Of a stretch of DNA of 64,000 nucleotides, positions 37,001 to 47,005 are shown piece by piece. Below the pieces are notes generated by a model, which was given only the letters and a program-made list of their open reading frames with translations, ran no database searches and was not told where the DNA came from. Numbering within the stretch: position 1 is the stretch's first letter; every line of letters begins with the position of its first letter. The position numbers were made by a program, and so were the translations under genes. The stretch spans positions 51,382-115,381 of the forward strand of contig NZ_BJZT01000029.1 in assembly GCF_007992175.1 (NCBI RefSeq), written 5' to 3'. Source of the stretch: Methylobacterium haplocladii. Lineage in GTDB: Bacteria; Pseudomonadota; Alphaproteobacteria; Rhizobiales; Beijerinckiaceae.

Positions 37001-37249
37001 GCTCGACGTAGAGTTGATATAGAGCAGGCTCTGGGCGCCGTTGATTTCCTGCTCCAGCGGGATCGCGATCGACTCGTAGGCCTGCTGGGCGCTGGCGCCG
37101 GGATAGCTCGCCTGGATGTTGATCACCGGCGGCGCGATCTCGGGATATTGCGCGATCGGAAGGGTCAGCCCGGCGACGATGCCGATTGCGGTGATGACGA
37201 CGGAAATCATGGCCGCCAGGATCGGCCGGTCGACGAACTTGGCGAACAT
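34097..37249 (-). CDS. RND efflux pump, HAE1/AcrB-type permease
   Basis: The ATG at 37249 gives 1050 residues; the frame is open upstream without homology. It starts MFAKFVDRPILAAMISVVIT, typical of AcrB/MexF-type pumps, with AQYPEIAPPVINIQASYPGA in the porter domain. TM4 aspartates are in GLVVDDAIIVVENTERLM, and TM10 has VGLAAKNSILLVSFA. Its adaptor gene is encoded divergently 116 bp away rather than in the same operon. No outer-membrane factor or dedicated regulator is adjacent, although the Crp-type gene ends convergently 22 bp from its stop. Confidence 0.94.
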   Translation of the reverse strand: MFAKFVDRPILAAMISVVITAIGIVAGLTLPIAQYPEIAPPVINIQASYPGASAQQAYESIAIPLEQEINGAQSLLYINSTSSTDGSVSIDATFEVGYDLNGAAADVLTRAKRAEDKLPEAVQRQGLEIQKSSRQQLGNIVLYADEGTGYDELFLSNWAETQVIKPLRRVTGMGRIQNFSQMRYAMRLWLDPAKMEALGIGVERVREAVAAQNAQITTGSLGKPPLDNPTPFQLQIVTKGRLTKPEEFGNIVLRANPDGSVVRVSDVARVELGSEQYGVTSSFDGKPSATLGIYQNPDANAVEVMDGARNTMKDLAKSFPPGLHYKIALDRTEFVKEAIYEVVHTLVEAILIVIVVTYLFLQNWRATLIPSIAVPVALIGTFGPMAALGFSFNTLSLLGLVLAVGLVVDDAIIVVENTERLMAEGMAPKQASREAVTEVAGPVIATTLVLAALFVPVAFIPGLTGKLYNQFALTIAISVGISGLVSLTLTPALCGLLLRRHQAAKKSWWRAPLRWFDVALERSANAVAATAGPLSRHIVLTLTVFALFAGLTFWLFSLRPTGFVPDEDQGYAYAEVALPKGASVARTEVMVQRVGTYLRERGDVDHTIGVGGRSFLADTVASFYGFNIPVMKNWSERTTTVDAMIADVEKRFKNDPDGEIRVANPSPLPGLGTRGGLTLEIQDRSGNGGLGLAQTANDFIEKIKALPGVRSATPTTEFGVPQIRLDIDRAKAEQLGVPLSRLFDALGAYVGSSYINLFNRFGFVYQVYIQAEDSGRRSLADIEALTVLNSQNQPVRIGSLVQPHFVSGPTAVLSYNTYPAIEVSISLDATASSGTAIADIEALAETALPRTFSAEWTEVAFQEKIAGGYAPIIFGFGVFMIFCVLAGQYESLRLPLVILLATPLAIFGAVGALALRGLPLDVFGQIGLLLLVGLAAKNSILLVSFAEELREKGEDALSAAQHATRLRMRPILMTSFAFILGSVPLAIASGAGANARLSMGTVVIGGLLVATILTLFVTPVFYVAADRLRSETPEEKERSGEAGAAPSPTH

Positions 37250-37365
37250 GCGTTCTCGTCGAGCTCCCCGAACCGCGATCGAGCTTGCAACGTGTTCGCT
37301 CTCTGCGTGTTCCTCTGTCGGCTTGGGTCTCACGAGACGCTTGCGGCTTTCCACGGGAGCATCGT

Positions 37366-38571
37366 GTGCGGTCAGGTCTCGGTTTCGTTGTTGCCGGCGC
37401 GCTGATCGCAGCGGCGGGTGTCGGCGGCGGCGTCTGGTGGGGCGCCGGACATCCGATCCCGAACTTCGTCGCCGAGCATTTCCACACGCTGAAGCGCGCC
37501 GAGAAGGCCGAGAAAGACGAACCACGGATCGACGTTCGCGTCGTCCGGGCCTCACGGCAATCGGTGCCGATCGCGTTCGAGTACACCGGCACCATCATCT
37601 CGCCGGCCGATGCCGAACTGCAGGCCCGCGTGTCCGGCAAGGTCGTCGAGCGGGCCTTCGAGCCGGGCGGCCACGTGAAGAAGGGCCAGTTGCTGTTCAA
37701 GATCGATCCGCGCCCGTTCCAGGTGGCGTTGCAGGCGGCGAAGGCCCAGCAGGGGCAGGCCAAGGCGGCCCTCGACTTCGCGCAATCGGAACTCGGCCGG
37801 ACCGAGCAGCTGGTCGAGAAGGGCTATGCCTCCGAACAGCGCAACCAGCAGAACCAGTCGAACCTCGCCGGTGCCCTGGGCAAGCTGCAGGAAGCCGAGG
37901 CGGCCATCGCCCGGCAGCAGCTCAACCTCGACTATGCAGAGGTCAACGCGCCCTTCGACGGCCGCTCCAGCCTGTCGCTGGTGAACATCGGCGACATGGT
38001 CATCGAGAACCAGACCAACCTCGTGTCGGTGGTCCAGGTCGATCCCATCGACGTGCAGATGGCGCTCTCCTCCGAGGATGTGGAGGCCGTGCGCCGGGCG
38101 ATGCATGGCGACGTGGTGAAGGTCCAGCTGCTCGACGAGCGCCGCAAGCCGGTGCGCGAGGCGACGATCTACAAGCTCGACAACCGCTTCGATCCGCGCA
38201 CGGCGCGGCGCCTCGTACAGGCCAAGGTCGAGAACAAGGACGAGCGCTACCTCCCCGGCCAGTTCGTCCGCGCCCGGGTCGAGGTCGGGCGGCAGGACCG
38301 CCTGCTGGTGCCGACCATCGCCCTGTCCTCTCAGCTCGACCAGCAGGTCGTCTGGACGGTGGCCGAGGACGGTACGGTGCAGATGACCCCGATCGAGACG
38401 GGCGACGTCTATGGCGAGTCCACCGCCATCGTCAGCGGCCTGAAGCCGGACACGCAGGTTGCCGTCGACCACCTCCAGGGGCTGCGCCAGAACCTCAAGG
38501 TCAATCCGCGCTCCGGCGGCGCGGTCAGCGCCATCGCCGACGAACCGGCCCAGGGCGAAGCGCGGCATTGA
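37366..38571 (+). CDS. RND efflux periplasmic adaptor
   Basis: The start is placed at GTG 37366 (401 residues) because GGGAG lies 6 nt upstream and a membrane anchor or signal begins directly after it (FVVAGALIAAAGVGGGVWWG). Features: FEYTGTIISPADAELQARVS, GKVVERAFEPGGHVKKGQLL, a helical hairpin (about 130-190), then YAEVNAPFDGRSSLSLVNIG and a barrel domain. It partners the pump transcribed in the opposite direction. The shared 116-bp region 37250-37365 must contain both promoters. Confidence 0.92.
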   Translation: MRSGLGFVVAGALIAAAGVGGGVWWGAGHPIPNFVAEHFHTLKRAEKAEKDEPRIDVRVVRASRQSVPIAFEYTGTIISPADAELQARVSGKVVERAFEPGGHVKKGQLLFKIDPRPFQVALQAAKAQQGQAKAALDFAQSELGRTEQLVEKGYASEQRNQQNQSNLAGALGKLQEAEAAIARQQLNLDYAEVNAPFDGRSSLSLVNIGDMVIENQTNLVSVVQVDPIDVQMALSSEDVEAVRRAMHGDVVKVQLLDERRKPVREATIYKLDNRFDPRTARRLVQAKVENKDERYLPGQFVRARVEVGRQDRLLVPTIALSSQLDQQVVWTVAEDGTVQMTPIETGDVYGESTAIVSGLKPDTQVAVDHLQGLRQNLKVNPRSGGAVSAIADEPAQGEARH

Positions 38572-38629
38572 TCGCCGACCGCGCTTTCTCGAAGCCTACC
38601 CGTTCGATCGCCTTCGGATGGAAGAGACG

Positions 38630-40684
38630 TTACGCCGCTCGCACGGTCGCCAGGAACCCGCCGATCTCGGAGCGGAGGTCACGCGCCTGCCGGGCGAGAT
38701 CGCTCGCGGCCGAGAGCACCTGCGCCGAACCCGCGCTCGCGGAATCGGCCGCCTGAGACACGCCGGCGATGTTCTCGGAGACGAGGCGGCTGCCCTGCGA
38801 GGTCTCGGCGGTGGTGCGGGCGATCTCCGTCGTGGCCGCGCCCTGCTCTTCCACGGCGGAGGCGATGTCCGCCGAGATTCGCGAGAGGTTGCGGATCGTC
38901 GTGGTGATGCCGGAAATGCCGGTGACGGAGGCTTGGGTCGACGCGGTGATCTCGCCAACGCGGGCCGCGATCTCCTCCGTGGCCTTCGCGGTCTGGCCGG
39001 CGAGATCCTTCACCTCCGCCGCGACGACCGAGAAGCCGCGCCCGGCCTCGCCCGCGCGGGCCGCTTCGATCGTGGCGTTGAGGGCGAGAAGGTTGGTCTG
39101 AGCCGCGATCTCGGAGATCAGGCCGACGATGCGGCCGATGCTGGCGGCCGCGGCAGCGAGACGCTCCACCTCCGCGGTCATGCGCGTGGCATCGTGCTCG
39201 GCGATGCCGGCCGCGTCCGCCGAGGCGGTGACCTGCGTCGCGATCTCGCGGATCGAGGCCGACAGTTCCTCGGTCGCCGCGGCGACGGTGTCGGAGGAGC
39301 GCGCGGCGTGCTCCGAGGCCCTGGCGACCGCCGTGCTGCGGTTCGAGGTCTCGCTGGCGGTGGCGCTCATGGCGCGGGCCGCGGCCTCGAGCTGATGGGA
39401 AGCAGCGGAGACCGCCTCGACGATGCCGCCGACCCGCGCCTCGAAGCCGTCGGCGATGCCCAGCATCGCCGCGTGCTGGCGGGCAGCCTGCTCCTCGCTC
39501 ATGCGCTCCTGCGCGTCACGGCTGCGCCGGCGCTCGATGACGCTGTCGCGGAAGCTGGATGCGGCAGCGGCGATGGCGCGAACTTCGCTCGGGCCGTCCG
39601 TAGCGATGGTCACGTCGGTCCGGCCCTGGCCGATGGCGGTGAGCACCTCGGCCATCCGGGTGAGCGGCCGGGCGATGGCCGAGCCCAGCCGGAAGGCGAG
39701 CAGCACCGAGAGCGCGAGGGTCGCCAAACCCGCCCCACCCCAGATCCAGACGCCGTTCTCGGCCCTGGCGCGCGCCTCGGCGGCCCGTGCGGAGAGTTCG
39801 GCGGTCAGGCGATCCTCGATCGCCTTCAGGCCGTCGATGCGTTGCGTCGCGAGCCTGAACCAGCCCTTGGCGTCGGTGAAGGCGAGCGGCTGGCCGGGAA
39901 CCGTGTCGAGGGCGATGGCACGGATGCGGGCGACCTCGCGGGCCGCCTCCGAGGCGTTCGCGGCATCGAGGGCCGCGTCGTGCTCGGCCGGGCTCCCGGT
40001 GCGGAACAGGGTTTCGAAGGTCGCTTGGTTGGCGGCGAGGCCGCTCATCCGCCTGAGCCCGGCGAGGTCCATCGAGCCCGAGGCGAAGACGGCCGAAGCG
40101 GCGGCGCGCTCCTGGCCGGACAATTCCTTGAGGGAGAGGAAGGCCGAATAGGCGGAGATGCGCGCGCCGATCGCGGGATCGGTGGCGACGTGGGAGACGT
40201 CGCGCACGAGGTTAAGCGCATCGGCGATCACGCTCGAGAAGAATGCGACGTTCTCGGGCGGGGTCAGGCCGACCGCATCGATGGCCTTGCGGTGCCCGTC
40301 GATCCTGGCGATCCCGTCGCGCAGGGCGGTGACCTTCCCGGCGAAGCCATCGCCCAGGCCGTCGGATTCCGCTGCGTCGAGGGCGCTCGGAAGCAGCTCA
40401 CGGGTGCCGTCGAGGAGCTTGCGCTGCGCCGCGAGCTCGGCGCCGAACTGCGTTCCCTTCGAGCCGAGGAACAGGCTCGACGCGCCTCGTTCCTTTTGCG
40501 CCTCGTGCACGAAGGCACTGATTTTGCCCGACAGGGCGACGAGCCCTTCGAGACGGACCATCTCGCGCCCCTGGGCCATCCGCTCGACCACGGCCAGCGT
40601 CGCCACCACCGCGAAGGCGAGGCACGGGATCAGCGCGACCGCGACGATGCGACGACGGAGCGGCGCGAAAAAACTGCCTGACAT
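38630..40684 (-). CDS. Methyl-accepting chemotaxis protein with NIT sensor domain
   Basis: The protein has 684 residues. Membrane helix 1 is near residues 12-34. A periplasmic four-helix NIT-type (nitrate/nitrite-sensing) domain follows (about 35-300; [20 protein letters not shown] is its hallmark). Helix 2 is at [19 protein letters not shown], then a HAMP domain ([20 protein letters not shown]) and a cytoplasmic signalling hairpin with the conserved tip [20 protein letters not shown]. It should couple nitrate, nitrite or another small ligand to a CheA/CheW array. Stands alone, convergent with the adaptor gene. Confidence 0.92.
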   Translation of the reverse strand: MSGSFFAPLRRRIVAVALIPCLAFAVVATLAVVERMAQGREMVRLEGLVALSGKISAFVHEAQKERGASSLFLGSKGTQFGAELAAQRKLLDGTRELLPSALDAAESDGLGDGFAGKVTALRDGIARIDGHRKAIDAVGLTPPENVAFFSSVIADALNLVRDVSHVATDPAIGARISAYSAFLSLKELSGQERAAASAVFASGSMDLAGLRRMSGLAANQATFETLFRTGSPAEHDAALDAANASEAAREVARIRAIALDTVPGQPLAFTDAKGWFRLATQRIDGLKAIEDRLTAELSARAAEARARAENGVWIWGGAGLATLALSVLLAFRLGSAIARPLTRMAEVLTAIGQGRTDVTIATDGPSEVRAIAAAASSFRDSVIERRRSRDAQERMSEEQAARQHAAMLGIADGFEARVGGIVEAVSAASHQLEAAARAMSATASETSNRSTAVARASEHAARSSDTVAAATEELSASIREIATQVTASADAAGIAEHDATRMTAEVERLAAAAASIGRIVGLISEIAAQTNLLALNATIEAARAGEAGRGFSVVAAEVKDLAGQTAKATEEIAARVGEITASTQASVTGISGITTTIRNLSRISADIASAVEEQGAATTEIARTTAETSQGSRLVSENIAGVSQAADSASAGSAQVLSAASDLARQARDLRSEIGGFLATVRAA

Positions 40685-40869
40685 GCGATGAGTCCGAACC
40701 CGCGAGACGTGATCGGACGGTGGTCGTCCATGGTGAAGAAAGGGTTACGGCCGGTAAACGTAAGGTTTTCGTCTGGCGATTCCGCGCGTTCGTGCGATGA
40801 TGGACGCGTGACTTGAAGGTCCGCTGCTCCAAATCTCAGACTGGATCAACCTCTCTGGAGCCGAGCGGA

Positions 40870-41301
40870 ATGAGCGACGCCGATCAGACCGCGAAGACCG
40901 GGCGGTTCGACATCGAGGCCATCGTCGCCACCTTGCCCGAGACGGCCGCGACGCTTCTGGTCGACACCTATCTGATCGATCGGGAGGCGGCGAGCGCACG
41001 GGTCTTTCGCGTCTACAGGCCGACGCCGCCGCTCTACCACGCGACCTGCGACGAATACCTCTACGTGGTCGCAGGGCGCGGCACGTTCTGGATGGACGAT
41101 GCCGCGACGGAGGCGGAATTCGGGCCGGGCGAACTGCTGTTCTTCGAGCGAGGTACCGTGCACGCCCTGCCGCAGATCCTGGGCGAGCCGCTCGTCTTCC
41201 TCTCGATCGACACGCCGCGGCGCGAACCCACCGACATCGTCTTCGTGAACCCGGAGGACGGCAGCCCCGCGACCTTCATGGCGCGCAACGCCGGCTCGTG
41301 A
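40870..41301 (+). CDS. Cupin-domain protein
   Basis: The protein has 143 residues; GGAG lies 9 nt before the ATG. The double-stranded beta-helix motifs are H-x3-DEYLYVVAGRGTFW and the second histidine in FERGTVHALP, so at least one metal site is plausible. Cytosolic, single domain. It is convergent with trpB, only bases apart. Substrate unknown. Confidence 0.82.
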   Translation: MSDADQTAKTGRFDIEAIVATLPETAATLLVDTYLIDREAASARVFRVYRPTPPLYHATCDEYLYVVAGRGTFWMDDAATEAEFGPGELLFFERGTVHALPQILGEPLVFLSIDTPRREPTDIVFVNPEDGSPATFMARNAGS

Positions 41302-42546
41302 TCAGGCGCTTTGCTTCGCGAAGATTTCCGACACCTGCGGGATGTCCTTGTCGCCGCGGCCGGAGAGGTTGAGCACCATGAGGTGATCGGCCGGACGCTG
41401 CGGGGCGAGGTCGATCACCCGGGCGAGGGCGTGGGCCGGCTCCAGGGCCGGGATGATGCCCTCCAGCGACGAACACAACTTGAACGCTTCCAGCGTCTCG
41501 CCGTCGGTGGCCGAGAGGTAGGTGACGCGGCCGGCCTCGTGGAGGAAGGCGTGCTCGGGGCCGATGCCGGGATAGTCGAGCCCCGCCGAGATCGAATGCG
41601 CGTCGGCGATCTGGCCGTCTTCGTTCATCAGGAGATAGGTGCGGTTGCCGTGCAGCACGCCCGGCTTGCCGCCCGAGAGCGAGGCGGCGTGCAGGCCGCT
41701 CGAAATCCCGTGCCCGGCCGCCTCGACTCCGAAGATCTCGACCTCGCGGTCGTCGAGGAAGGGGTGGAACAGGCCCATGGCGTTCGAGCCGCCGCCGATG
41801 CAGGCGATCAGCGAATTCGGCAGGCGGCCTTCGAGCGCCAGCATCTGCTCGCGGGTCTCGCGGCCGATCACCGACTGGAAGTCGCGTACCATCGCAGGAT
41901 AGGGATGCGGCCCCGCCACGGTGCCGATGCAGTAGAAGGTGTCGGCGACGTTGGTGACCCAGTCGCGCAGGGCCTCGTTCATCGCGTCCTTGAGCGTCCG
42001 CGTGCCGGACTGCACGGGCACGACCTCGGCACCCAGCATCTTCATGCGGAACACGTTCGGCGCCTGCCGCTCGACGTCGACGGCGCCCATGTAGACGACG
42101 CATTTCAGGCCGAAGCGGGCGCAGAGCGTGGCGGTCGCGACGCCGTGCTGTCCCGCCCCCGTCTCGGCGATCACCCGCGGCTTGCCCATGCGGCGCGCCA
42201 GCAGGATCTGCCCGAGTACGTTGTTCACCTTGTGCGAGCCTGTGTGGTTCAGCTCCTCGCGTTTGAAGTAGACCTTGGCACCGTTCCCGGCTGGCGCGCC
42301 GGCGCGCAGGTGCTCGGTCAGGCGCTCGGCGTAATAGAGCGGGCTCGGCCGGCCGATATAGTGGGTGCCGAAGGACTCCATGTCCGCTTTGAAGGCCGGA
42401 TCGGCCTTCGCCGCCTCGTAGGCCTTCTCCAACTCCAGGATCAGCGGCATCAGCGTCTCGGCGACGAAACGCCCGCCGAAGATGCCGAACCGGCCGCGCT
42501 CGTCCGGCCCGGTGCGGAAGGAATTGGGTTCGGGAGCGATGGTCAC
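41302..42546 (-). CDS. trpB: Tryptophan synthase beta chain
   Basis: The start GTG 42546 (414 residues) has AAGGA 8 nt upstream; the frame stays open well upstream but only as antisense of other coding DNA. PLP lysine is in [18 protein letters not shown], the phosphate site in [12 protein letters not shown], and the core is [20 protein letters not shown]. It condenses indole with serine. trpF lies 110 bp upstream. trpA, its usual next gene, is missing: the cupin gene follows convergently. Confidence 0.97.
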   Translation of the reverse strand: MTIAPEPNSFRTGPDERGRFGIFGGRFVAETLMPLILELEKAYEAAKADPAFKADMESFGTHYIGRPSPLYYAERLTEHLRAGAPAGNGAKVYFKREELNHTGSHKVNNVLGQILLARRMGKPRVIAETGAGQHGVATATLCARFGLKCVVYMGAVDVERQAPNVFRMKMLGAEVVPVQSGTRTLKDAMNEALRDWVTNVADTFYCIGTVAGPHPYPAMVRDFQSVIGRETREQMLALEGRLPNSLIACIGGGSNAMGLFHPFLDDREVEIFGVEAAGHGISSGLHAASLSGGKPGVLHGNRTYLLMNEDGQIADAHSISAGLDYPGIGPEHAFLHEAGRVTYLSATDGETLEAFKLCSSLEGIIPALEPAHALARVIDLAPQRPADHLMVLNLSGRGDKDIPQVSEIFAKQSA

Positions 42547-42656
42547 GGACGATGTCCTTCGCGAAAGGATTTGCGATTGTTGCGCGTGCCTAGACCTGTC
42601 GGCGGCGGGCCGCAATGTGGCCGTATGCGACGGGATCTCTCTCGCGGCTCGTCGGA

Positions 42657-43301
42657 TCAGGCCCGATGCACCGCTGCGAGGAAGGCAGCGATCTTGTCGA
42701 CATCCTTCTCGCCGGGCGCGGTTTCCACTCCGGACGAGACGTCCACGGCTCTGAGATGGGTGTGCCGGAGCGCCTCGGCTACGTTCTCCGGTGTGAGCCC
42801 GCCCGAGAGCATCGTGCCCGCTGGCAGCTGTGCTTCGTCCAGAAGGCTCCAGTCGAAGGTCAGTCCGTTGCCGCCCGGCAGCGCCGCATCCTTCGGGGGC
42901 TTGGCGTCGAGGAGGATGCGGTCGGCGAACCCGGCGTAGGTCGGGACGGCCGTGAGGTCCGGGCGGGTGGCGATGCCGATCGCCTTCATCACCGGGCGCC
43001 CGGTCCGGGTGCGGATCGCGGCGACGCGCTCCGGGCTCTCGTGACCGTGGAGCTGGATCAGGTCGGGGTCCAGAGCCTCGACGGCCGCAGTGACGAGGGC
43101 ATCGTCGGGATCGACCAGCAAGACGACGCGTTCGGCCCTGCCCCTCGCACGTGCCGACAGGACCGCGCCGTGGTCGAGGGCGACATGGCGCGGGCTCTTC
43201 GCAAAATGCACGAAGCCGACGAGATCGGCGCCGGCGTCGAGGGCTGCGTCGAGCGTCGGCTCGGTGCTGAGGCCGCAGATCTTGACCTGGATGGGGGACA
43301 A
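42657..43301 (-). CDS. trpF: Phosphoribosylanthranilate isomerase
   Basis: A 214-residue TIM barrel. The catalytic cysteine is in VKICGLS, followed by [29 protein letters not shown] and the catalytic Asp in [10 protein letters not shown]. The phosphate-binding loop is [14 protein letters not shown]. Third step of the tryptophan branch. Upstream lapA is only 24 bp away on the same strand. Confidence 0.96.
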   Translation of the reverse strand: MSPIQVKICGLSTEPTLDAALDAGADLVGFVHFAKSPRHVALDHGAVLSARARGRAERVVLLVDPDDALVTAAVEALDPDLIQLHGHESPERVAAIRTRTGRPVMKAIGIATRPDLTAVPTYAGFADRILLDAKPPKDAALPGGNGLTFDWSLLDEAQLPAGTMLSGGLTPENVAEALRHTHLRAVDVSSGVETAPGEKDVDKIAAFLAAVHRA

Positions 43302-43325
43302 CGGCCGGGTTCGAACTCTTGGCGA

Positions 43326-43676
43326 TCAGCGGAGGGCCGGCAGTGCGGTGCCCCCGGCATAGGCAGGGCTTCCGGATTCGGGGCCGAAAGTCCGGAGCTG
43401 CGCGGTCTCGCGCTCCAGCCTTTCCCGCTCGCGGCGGTGATGGCGGGCGCTCGCGCGGGACTTGCCCTGGCCGAGCCATGCACCGACGCCGCCGACCAGA
43501 ATGCCGAGGGCCACCGCCCCGAAGACGATCGCGTAGAGCGGCAGCACGAGGCTGAAAGCGGGTTCGGGTGAGAACGGGTCGAAGGACAACGTGACGGCGT
43601 TCCTGTTGGCCACGGCCAGGAGCAGCACGACGATCGCCACGGGCAGCAGGATCAGGGCCTTCAGGAAGCGGATCAT
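43326..43676 (-). CDS. LapA-domain (DUF1049) inner-membrane protein
   Basis: The protein has 116 residues and two membrane helices ([20 protein letters not shown] and [20 protein letters not shown]), separated by [12 protein letters not shown], the LapA/DUF1049 pattern. A basic, Arg-rich cytoplasmic tail follows. In E. coli LapA works with LapB in controlling LPS assembly. Its position between ihfB and trpF is the usual one in alphaproteobacteria. Confidence 0.85.
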   Translation of the reverse strand: MIRFLKALILLPVAIVVLLLAVANRNAVTLSFDPFSPEPAFSLVLPLYAIVFGAVALGILVGGVGAWLGQGKSRASARHHRRERERLERETAQLRTFGPESGSPAYAGGTALPALR

Positions 43677-43805
43677 CTCGGGTCTCCGGCGGACATGTCG
43701 GGAAGCTAGAGCGGTTTCCGACGAAGTGTATGCCGGTCCGGCGTCAGGCCGCCCGGTACGGCAAAGGCGTCGATATGCATTCGGATCGCAAGCGGCGCGT
43801 CGCCG

Positions 43806-44123
43806 TCAACCGACCGCTTCCGCGCCCATCTCATCGCCGATTCCCGCCTTGTTGAGTCGCAGGCGCATCTCCTTGCCCGTCTTGAACACGGGGATCGCCT
43901 TCTCGGACACGGCGACGGCCTCGCCCGTGCGCGGGTTGCGACCGCGCCGTGCCTCGCGGCGTTTCACCGAGAAGGCGCCGAAGCCGCGCAGTTCGACCCG
44001 GTCGCCGCGGGCGAGCGCGTCGGCGATGGTGTCGAGGATCGCGTTGACCAGGGTCTCGACGTCGCGCTGGTAGAGGTGGGGATTCTGCTCGGCGATCTTG
44101 AGCACGAGTTCCGATTTGATCAT
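43806..44123 (-). CDS. ihfB: Integration host factor beta subunit
   Basis: The protein has 105 residues. It starts [20 protein letters not shown] and contains the DNA-bending arm [20 protein letters not shown] and the proline-tipped loop [20 protein letters not shown]. With IhfA it bends DNA at promoters and recombination sites. Located between sppA and lapA as in relatives. Confidence 0.96.
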   Translation of the reverse strand: MIKSELVLKIAEQNPHLYQRDVETLVNAILDTIADALARGDRVELRGFGAFSVKRREARRGRNPRTGEAVAVSEKAIPVFKTGKEMRLRLNKAGIGDEMGAEAVG

Positions 44124-44173
44124 GCGTCCGTCTTCCGAAGTCCGGGGGCGGGTGGAGGCGCGGTTCGTCGCGA

Positions 44174-45145
44174 TCAGGGCACCGGGCGCCAGAGCACGAG
44201 GAGGCCTCCGCCGGCATAGCCCTCCGCCTCCGTGCCGACGGCGCGAAGCCGTGCGGCGAGGTCGTCGAGGCCGATCAGGGACGCGCTGGAGCCCAGCGCA
44301 GACCACAGGGTGAAGCCGCTGCCGGATTTCGGCTTCCAGTCCTTCACAGGGAGGTCCTTGGCGACCCCCTTGTTCGTCTCGAGCCACGCCACCGCCTGAC
44401 GCTCGGCGCCGAGTTCGTCCACGAGCTTGAGCGGAACGCTCTGGCGACCGGAGAAGACACGCCCGTCCGTGACTTTGACGAGTTCCTCGTCGGTCATGTG
44501 CCGGCGCTCGGCGACGAGCCCCTTGAACCAGCCGTAGGTGTCGGAGACGACCGAGGCGAGGGCGGCGCGCGCCTCCGGCGAGGTCGGGGTGAAGCCCGAC
44601 GGCTCGGCCTTGAGCGGCGACGACTTGATCGACTCCATCTTCACGCCGACCTTGTCGAGCAGGCCGGAGACCTCCGGGTACTGGAACAGCACGCCGATCG
44701 AGCCGACGAGGGCTGTCTCGCGGGCGACGATGTGGTCGGCCGCGATCGCGGTGATGTAGGCACCCGACGCCGCCGTGCCGTCGACGAACGCCACGATCGG
44801 CTTCTTCTCGCCGAGTGCACGCAGGTTCCGGTACAGCTCTTCCGAGCCGGTGGTGGTGCCGCCGGGCGACGAGATCGAGATCACGACGCCCTTCACGGCA
44901 GCGGACTCGCCGACGCTCTTGATCAGCTTGGTGGTGGATTCGCTGCCGGCGATGAACCCGCCGATGGAGATGCGGGCGATCTGGCTCGGTGCCGCAGAGA
45001 AGCCGAACACTTCCGTGCCGACCCCGGCACGATAGCCGACGGCACCCACCGCAACGATCAGCCCACCGATGCCGAGTACGCGCCACAGGGTCAGCTTGCG
45101 GCGCAGGCGCCGACGATCGATCAGAACTTCGGCGTCTGCGGCCAT
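44174..45145 (-). CDS. sppA: Signal peptide peptidase SppA (S49 family)
   Basis: The ATG at 45145 gives 323 residues. One membrane anchor ([20 protein letters not shown]) is followed by an S49 serine-protease domain. [20 protein letters not shown] is the substrate-binding strand, the nucleophile is the Ser in [15 protein letters not shown], and the general-base Lys is in [14 protein letters not shown]. This is the short, single-domain SppA typical of alphaproteobacteria. It digests leftover signal peptides in the membrane. Confidence 0.93.
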   Translation of the reverse strand: MAADAEVLIDRRRLRRKLTLWRVLGIGGLIVAVGAVGYRAGVGTEVFGFSAAPSQIARISIGGFIAGSESTTKLIKSVGESAAVKGVVISISSPGGTTTGSEELYRNLRALGEKKPIVAFVDGTAASGAYITAIAADHIVARETALVGSIGVLFQYPEVSGLLDKVGVKMESIKSSPLKAEPSGFTPTSPEARAALASVVSDTYGWFKGLVAERRHMTDEELVKVTDGRVFSGRQSVPLKLVDELGAERQAVAWLETNKGVAKDLPVKDWKPKSGSGFTLWSALGSSASLIGLDDLAARLRAVGTEAEGYAGGGLLVLWRPVP

Positions 45146-45492
45146 GCGACGGCTCACTCCCTCGCCCCCCGGCCTTTTCGGCCGGTGCTCGCCCCTGATG
45201 CTCCGGCGCCGCCGAAACGACGGGTCGGCGGTCTCGGGGCCGGTCAATTCTCGACTCGCTTACCACGAGCATCCCATGCGGAGCCGCGGTTTGCACTTGG
45301 TCTTTTCGGCAGGAGGCACCGGGCCGCCGCAAGGGTCAAGTCCTTGACCGGCATGGGCTCGCGGCGTTTCCCCCAACACCGGGATTGTTCTAGCCCCGGC
45401 GGCCGCGCACGGGCAAGAGCCCGTCGGGAACGATACACTTGCGGTTGTCTTGGGCGAATGAGCCAATAACCCGCAGGTAGGCGCGCGGCGCT
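45146..45492. other. Intergenic stretch upstream of sppA
   Basis: About 350 bp separating the sugar O-methyltransferase stop from the sppA start. It probably contains the sppA promoter. No gene, repeat or strong hairpin is visible. Confidence 0.45.
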
Positions 45493-46827
45493 TCAGCGGC
45501 GGGTATAGAGTTCTTCGACATAGCCGTCGCGCAGCCAGAACATGTTGCGGCTCAGGCGCCGGTAGCCTCCGTCGCGGGCGACGAGTTCCGGCACGATTCC
45601 CTGTCGCAACGCCTCGGTGTTGGCCGCCGCAGCCTCCTGGTTGATCGAGTAGAACAGCGGCGCGATGGCGCGGATGCGTGCGATGTAGCCGCTCGCGGTT
45701 TCCTGCGGCATCTCGGGCAGGGAATCCTGGTTGATCACGAGGTCGTAGGTGTCGGCGCTCTCGATCTCCCACCAGGGCAGCACCCGGATCGCTGCGTCGG
45801 ATTCGCCATAGAGCGAGACCTCGAGGCCGGTTTTCAGCAGGAACCAGCCCTGGAGGGCGTTGGTGAAGGGCAGGTCCAGGATGGTGTAGCGCCGGTCCGG
45901 ACGGTTCATGAACCAGGCGAGGCCCCCGAAGCCGCCGCCGATCTCGGCGAGGCGCGGCCCGGCATCGATCTGTCCGATCCGCCAGGCGGCATAGGCATGG
46001 CTGAAGGCGTGCTCGGGCAGCAGGCTCCCGCCGAACCGCACGCCGTAGGGCGCGCCGATCTCCGGGAAGCGCAGGGGAAAGCCGAGTTCGGCTTCGATCC
46101 GGGTGTGCAGGTCCGGGATGGCCCAAGGGGCGGTGTAGTCGCTCTGCTCGGGCGAGCGCACGTCGGCGAGGGCCAGGGCTTCTGCGAGCCGCAGGAGCCG
46201 GTCGCACCAGCTCGCGGCGAACGGTTCGGGCGCGTGGCGGGCGAAGGTCGCCGTGGCACGGCCCATGGCGAGGCCGTGCGCGAGATGCGACTGGAACAGG
46301 CCCGCGAGCATCGTCGCCAAGCCGGGCGCATCCGCGTCCCGAAGGGCCCGATGGAAGCGGGAGAAGCCGCGGGTCCGCGCCGCCCACATCCCCTCCGTGT
46401 CGGGCCGCCCCTCGCGCTCGGTCCTGGCGGCGGCGTGGTTCCAGGCCGCGATGATACGACGAGCGATGGCCTCGTCGTTAGGCCCGGCCGCGGGCTCTGC
46501 GAATTCCATCGCCGGCAGTGCGCCGTAAGCACGATAGGGATAGCGGAACGTCCACGGGGCTGCGAGGCCGCCGCCGAGCTCGGTCGTCGCCGCTGGCGGC
46601 CGGTAGTGGCGCCCTTCGTTCCGGCCGAAGGCGAGATAATGCTCCGCCGCCGAGGCCAGCGTGCCGGTCTCGATCGCCATGGCGACGTCGGCGTTCAGGT
46701 CGAGATAAAGATCCGAGTCGAAATCGGCGGGAAGCGGCGGCGTGCGCTGCCGCCGGCCTCGGCCGATCAGAGCGCCGAGCCCCCGCGATCGTTGCTTGGA
46801 GCGGGCCTGGCTCGCTTCATCACGCAC
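45493..46827 (-). CDS. Putative sugar O-methyltransferase
   Basis: The start is placed at GTG 46827 (444 residues) with GGAG 6 nt upstream; a longer open frame runs into rpsA but is implausible. Residues about 31-78 (FDSDLYLDLNADVAMAIETG, then HYLAFGRNEGRHY) match a short repeat found in alphaproteobacterial glycan-related proteins. The rest fits the putative sugar O-methyltransferase family: a SAM-site-like EIGGGFGGLAWFMN, YTILDLPFTNALQGWFLL and LVINQDSLPEMP. It probably methylates a surface glycan. It is wedged between rpsA and sppA, which are normally neighbours. Confidence 0.75.
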   Translation of the reverse strand: MRDEASQARSKQRSRGLGALIGRGRRQRTPPLPADFDSDLYLDLNADVAMAIETGTLASAAEHYLAFGRNEGRHYRPPAATTELGGGLAAPWTFRYPYRAYGALPAMEFAEPAAGPNDEAIARRIIAAWNHAAARTEREGRPDTEGMWAARTRGFSRFHRALRDADAPGLATMLAGLFQSHLAHGLAMGRATATFARHAPEPFAASWCDRLLRLAEALALADVRSPEQSDYTAPWAIPDLHTRIEAELGFPLRFPEIGAPYGVRFGGSLLPEHAFSHAYAAWRIGQIDAGPRLAEIGGGFGGLAWFMNRPDRRYTILDLPFTNALQGWFLLKTGLEVSLYGESDAAIRVLPWWEIESADTYDLVINQDSLPEMPQETASGYIARIRAIAPLFYSINQEAAAANTEALRQGIVPELVARDGGYRRLSRNMFWLRDGYVEELYTRR

Positions 46828-46951
46828 GCGCGGCTCCTCACTGAAACGCCGTCGATCGAACCGCAGACCGCGCTTTGCCCAAGGGTCGATGGCCCATGAC
46901 GCGCTCGGAAAGCGAAGGGCATATCCACGTCGTGCTGGCTGATCCAGAAAC

Positions 46952-46987
46952 AAAAAAGCCCCGGGGCCGGCGAACCGGCTCCGGGGC
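46952..46987 (-). terminator. Rho-independent terminator after rpsA
   Basis: Reading the minus strand, a 13-bp GC-rich stem (GCCCCGGAGCCGG with CCGGCCCCGGGGC, loop TTCG) is followed by six T residues. It ends rpsA transcription 19 bp after the stop, so the methyltransferase downstream needs its own promoter. Confidence 0.92.
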
Positions 46988-47005
46988 GATCGAGCGCGGA
47001 CGAGC

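Noticed and set aside
40400..40830. Short minus-strand frames upstream of the NIT-domain receptor
   Set aside because: They lie in other frames of the receptor gene and carry no pattern.
42547..43479. Upstream extension of the trpB frame
   Set aside because: The extension overlaps trpF and lapA, has no homology pattern, and GTG 42546 has a good ribosome site.
45146..45470. Plus- and minus-strand frames in the sppA upstream gap
   Set aside because: They are Arg/Ala-rich, without start signals or similarity, and do not continue any neighbouring protein.
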